A model generated the notes under the pieces. It was not told the origin of the DNA, made no database searches, and was given only the letters and a program-made list of their open reading frames with translations. The position numbers and the translations under genes were made by a program. From NCBI GenBank assembly GCA_033964015.1, contig CM066924.1:1922001-1986000 (forward strand): 64,000 nt of DNA, in the 5' to 3' direction. Positions 60,116 to 64,000 of the stretch are shown here, in pieces. How positions within the stretch are numbered: the first letter of the stretch is position 1; every line of letters begins with the position of its first letter. This DNA comes from Scolanthus callimorphus. Taxonomy: Eukaryota > Cnidaria > Anthozoa > Actiniaria > Edwardsiidae.

Positions 60116-60836
60116 ATGAAACGATTCCGTACGGCTACTATCCGTACGGCTACTCATTCGAGGAAGAAAAAAACCAAATCTCAAAAGGTGCCGCTTACCG
60201 TTTATCGTTCTAATAATTCCTCCACCGATGAAGCGACGATACACGATGAACACGGCGAGGTGCCGTTCTCGCCAGCGACAACAAGCGGTGTGTCGGAGCA
60301 TCTTCTCCGGCGCATCGCTTCGACTACCAACTGGGCGGTGGTACGAGAATTGCTCATGGGTGCAGCGATAGAAGGGGCCTTCATTCCTTGCAATACAGTT
60401 TGCATGGAATGCGGGCTCCAGCCAGCCATCACAAGGTGCAAAGAGTGTGGACCGATGCATTTCGCATGCTTGGCATGCTGCCAGCAAATTCACCAGAAAA
60501 GGAACCTCTTCCACACTCCAGAGATTTGGAAGGTATTCTTAGCCCATTCTCGTGCCCTGTTTGTTAATGTTCTTCTTTGATGTGTTTGTTATATATAAAC
60601 TTTTACTTAATAGTACTCAATGTTGAGGAGGTAAGCCTAAAATACCTAATAACACAAAAACAGAAGAAATGCATTATGTGCCTAATCAAGAATTAACTTA
60701 TTACAACTTTGGCGAGCATTGTGGCATATTATCCTGATTCTTGTCTCTAATAGGACAATCGCATGCATGAGGGTGCAAATGATGTTTGTTATTGTTCCTT
60801 TGTTGCAATGTACTATACAGCCGAAGCTCTCGTAAT
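60116..60836 (+). pseudogene. KDZ-transposase-type cysteine-cluster ORF, interrupted
   Basis: Exon 60116-60532 (ATG at 60116, donor TGGAAG|GTATTC) encodes a basic N-terminus (KRFRTATIRTATHSRKKKTK) and the cluster CMECGLQPAITRCKECG...CLACCQQIH...LFHTPEIW. The CxxC...CxxC...CxxCC..H...H..W pattern matches the cysteine cluster found in front of KDZ (Kyakuja-Dileera-Zisupton) transposases. A second in-phase exon begins at 60754 after CTAATAG (DNRMHEGANDVCYCSFVAMY). It is cut at 60836 by an inserted TIR element, and no transposase core was found downstream. Alternative: a host gene with a captured cluster. Confidence 0.5.
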
Positions 60837-61427
60837 GCACCAGTCAATTGACAGCCCCGCACCCCCCCATTCGCGCATTAGCGGGCCATTCACTTTTTGG
60901 CAAATGAAAGGCAGTGAGCGCCTCGGTTTGCGGGGACAATCTGAGAGGTGAATGCACCGTCCCCAATGTAATAATTAAGAGTGAATGCGCTCCTTGCCCA
61001 ATGAATTTAGAAGATAATACAAAGGATTTTTACTCACTGAAAAGAGTCATGTCAATGGTGCCCAGTTTTCAATGCAGCCGCAGCCGATCGCAAAGCGTAA
61101 TAAACCATATTTTTCTACTTGCATGTACTTTCGCTTAAAATTTAATACGTGTAATTCAAGTAACAAAATCTGTATTTGTCGTGTCTTTTGTGAAGTAAAG
61201 GGATGTTCATATGGAGGTGAAGCAGCCCGGAAAGCGGGCTGGTTTCTGTTGTGCTGTGTCCCGGGGAAGAGAGTGACTCCCCGCTCGATGTTCTGTGTGG
61301 AAGCCGTGAAAGAAAGTGCATCTCCCGACCAACGGGGCAGTAATGTAGTGTGAATTCTGTACGAAAGCCCCGCTAGTACCCCGCTAATGCGCGAATAGGG
61401 GGTGTGGGGCTGTCAATTGACTGGTGC
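60837..61427. mobile_element. 591-bp TIR element inserted in the KDZ-like ORF
   Basis: Inverted ends of about 50 bp: GCACCAGTCAATTGACAGCC and the complement of GGCTGTCAATTGACTGGTGC, continuing to CATTCGCGCATTAGCGGG. TSD not clear (TAAT/ATAA outside). The interior 61190-61350 is GC-richer than its surroundings. Confidence 0.8.
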
Positions 61428-61429
61428 AT

Positions 61430-61990
61430 AAGCTACCACCTCTGGAACTGAAAATTGTGGTTGTTAACAGAGCTGGTCGCTTACGAGAACATCTCTCATA
61501 AGCGACCACCAAGCGGCTTCCTACTTGAACAATAGGTGTTGGTCTCTTACGAGAGCTTAGTACAAATCTAGAAAATATCATGTGATACTAATGCTTAAAA
61601 TAGTTTGATATATTTCCCGACTTTAATTAAGAATAGATATCTGCAAATGAACGTAGAAAACTTTAATTAAGAATAGATATCTGCAAAATGAACGTAGAAA
61701 ATAGCATTTCACCTGTGCAGCATGTTTCAGTTAAGATATTTATGAGGTGATGACTGATGTTTTAAAGACAAAAAGTACTGTTGTCACTTACGAGAGCTTA
61801 AAAACAATAGAAAATGTCTGTTGGTGATTTGAAATTGTGGTCACTAACAGAGCTGGTCGCATCGATAAGGCGGTCGCTTACGAGAGCTTGAAATAACAGA
61901 GTTTATGTGACATTTCAAACAGGGTTTTGGGAAAATGGTCATTATGGGAGCTGGTCATTTACGAGAGCAGTCGCACAGAGAGCTTCAACT
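61430..61990 (+). repeat. tandem-like repeats (GGTCGCTTACGAGAGC)
   Basis: Variants of GTGGTTGTTAACAGAGCTGG, TCGCTTACGAGAGC and an AGAATAGATATCTGCAAATG-AACGTAGAAAA block (61630-61700, two copies) repeat irregularly. Class unknown. Confidence 0.65.
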
Positions 61991-61999
61991 GTATGTTAA

Positions 62000-63900
62000 G
62001 TCTTTTTTACTACTCCTTGTTGTGGTAATGCTTGTATCAGCGGCTTCCCCCAGGGGGTGACCCCCAGGGACCCAGGGGGATTTGTTATAAGGTCTAATCA
62101 AAAAAATAAGAATCCCCCTGGGTATGGGGCAATAAAATAGTGACAAAATCTCTACCCCTGGGGATATGAAGTTTTCAATAAACAGTAATGCATGCATTAC
62201 CTATACACGAGACATGAAGTGTTCAAGGCCGTTCAACAAAAACGCACAAAGTTTGTCAATTTAAAGTGTTCCTACCCTACCTGATAAGATGAATAACAAA
62301 AGCTGTCACCCCCAAAACATTAATGTGATGTGCCATCATTAAACTCTTGCACCAGACATTGTCCAGATTGATTCTGATTAATTGTGACTTGATTCACAAT
62401 AATTAGCACTTGCTAATAAATTATTCGCATGCAATAATAATACAGGCGAGGCGATGTACAAATCTCATGACTCATGTTTATAGTAAACTGACTCGCTGGA
62501 ATAACAGATCCTGTGGGTTGACCCATGGGTAATAAGCAAGAAAAACCCTGTGGGTAATAGGCAACAAACCCTACCCCCTCGGCAAGTTTCACATCCAAAC
62601 ATTGTTTTTTGAAAATTTGAAATTCGGTCTTTTTTCAAACAAATATTGTTCAAAAATTCGCTCTGGTGTGCGAAATATCAGATCAAGGCCTCAAACAAAA
62701 GGCTGAATAAATTTTCAAGGAAATTTTGGGGACATTTAAATTTCACTGTTTTTCTACAAATTTCGTTTCCAGTTTATTTTTGCTGGCAGTGTCTAACTAG
62801 TGTCTAACTCGTTATGTTTTGTCTAAACAAGACTTACTAAAGTACGAATCATGTGTACTCTGACACATAAAATATTGACCATTAATATTGTGCAGTCTAG
62901 AAACTCAAGCTCAAAGTCTTGTCGTCAAGTGAAAATAATATTAGAATCCAAGATGGACTTCATTAAAGAACAATAGAATCCAAGATGGATATCTGTTTTT
63001 CCTGATGGTTATCATAATCATAAATTACTAAACGACTGTGGCATCATTTAACATATTTTAAGGTCAAAACTGAGTGCAGACATATATATATATATATATA
63101 TCTTATTAGACAATATTATTATTATGATTGGATGGCATTAATTCATAAAATAATGCAGGGGTCACGTTTTATCCCACAAACAAAGACAATTTGGGGGAGT
63201 GACAAAGGTTTTACAGTGAGACAGGGAAACTATGAACACCATGGATTGTAAAATAATATATTTAAGAATGTTATTTAGTCAAATTGTATTTTACCGGTAT
63301 TAACAGAGATGCCAACCTGATAGAACAGCACATATTCAAAAAGCAGGAGAAATGTTAATACTGAACAATGGTTGAAACATTTAGCAGGAAATGTCAGGCA
63401 AAACCAGTGTGCAGCCTACTACACTAAAAGGGATGGTTGGCATATCTGTATTAATGAATTCATGAGCATGAACTGAAACTGAAAACAGAATCTAATGCTT
63501 TTCATTCTGGCTTGATAGAGGGAAAGAATATCTCAATCTGAAACTCTATGAAATTGTTGAAATGTAAAATTTCTGGCATGGTGTTGCCAGTTTCCTTGGT
63601 CACACTGCAAAATACATTTACAGAGAAAGCATAAAAAGGAAGATAACAAAATACTTTTTTCAACAGTATAAAATGCAGACTTCATAGACTAAGGTAAAAA
63701 AATGAAGACTTAAGTGTAGACTTGAATCTGACTCTTGAATCCGACTATGATTCGATAGACTTGTAGACTAAGTGGAGACTCTCAATACGCACAACTCAAG
63801 ACTTTATTTCCTTCTGGTATGCTGTAAAATCTTTCAGTAATTCCTTCAGGACTAGTAGAGTATCCGTATCAGTGTATGTGTGTTTGTGGTTGACTGTGTA
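62000..63900. other. AT-rich, low-complexity region without genes
   Basis: 62040-62175 contains palindromic CCCCCAGGGGG-type motifs; 62495-62575 repeats CCCTGTGGGTAATA; 63083-63102 is an (AT)n run. No coding exon recognised. Confidence 0.5.
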
Positions 63901-63957
63901 AACAAATAACAATGTCAATTCTGAGCTATATTAACAATAAATAACGAGAGGACTTAC

Positions 63958-63970
63958 GATAGTCTGCCAT
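63958..63970 (-). CDS. possible first coding exon of a minus-strand gene
   Basis: On the minus strand CAAGATGGCAGACTATC|GTAAGT gives a start codon in good context (AAGATGG), four codons (MADY plus one base) and a perfect donor. The rest of the gene would have to lie at lower coordinates and was not found, so this is tentative. Confidence 0.25.
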
Positions 63971-64000
63971 CTTGAAGTTGACTCGTGTTCTGAATTGTTT

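Overview
This window is nuclear DNA from a eukaryote, most likely an anthozoan cnidarian and probably a stony coral. That placement is an inference. It rests on intron-containing animal genes with GT-AG junctions, an exon set resembling the EGF/fibrinogen-like proteins known from coral skeletal matrix, a cnidarian-style class A GPCR, and a very dense population of small inverted-repeat transposons. I see no bacterial operons, rRNA, tRNA, LTR element or reverse-transcriptase gene.

Genes, left to right: (1) the 3' end of a high-affinity choline transporter (SLC5A7)-like gene on + (exons 554-759, 2080-2454, 3117-3440). (2) A single-exon peptide-type GPCR on - (9011-10000). (3) A second SLC5A7-like gene on -, running from a duplicated first exon (34047-34212 and 39637-39802) to its last exon at 12414-12611, so the two transporter paralogues lie tail to tail with the GPCR between them. 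(4) A secreted Cys-rich/EGF/EGF/fibrinogen-like protein on - (seven exons, 53121 to 44226). (5) An NMDA-type ionotropic glutamate receptor on + (56546-59276), with later exons not found. (6) A KDZ-transposase-associated cysteine-cluster ORF (60116 onward). Coding continuity is broken by apparent single-base deletions in two exons of gene 3 and one exon of gene 5.

The rest is mostly mobile and repetitive DNA. Many MITEs can be delimited by terminal inverted repeats (TIRs) and target-site duplications (TSDs): TTA/TAA (PIF/Harbinger-like), 7-8 bp (hAT-like), 9 bp (Mutator-like), TA (mariner-like). In two cases a paralogous copy in the same window preserves the empty site. Several larger elements have ends built of tandem repeats in inverted orientation, like foldback transposons: 14602-23983 (9.4 kb, inside the last intron of the second transporter), 15915-19672 nested within it, 40633-43401, and 5772-6602.

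The most distinctive item is at 55050-55554: two type I hammerhead self-cleaving ribozymes spaced exactly 344 bp apart, inside a partial dimer flanked by a 10-bp direct repeat. This is the layout of a retrozyme, a small retroelement that gives rise to circular RNA.
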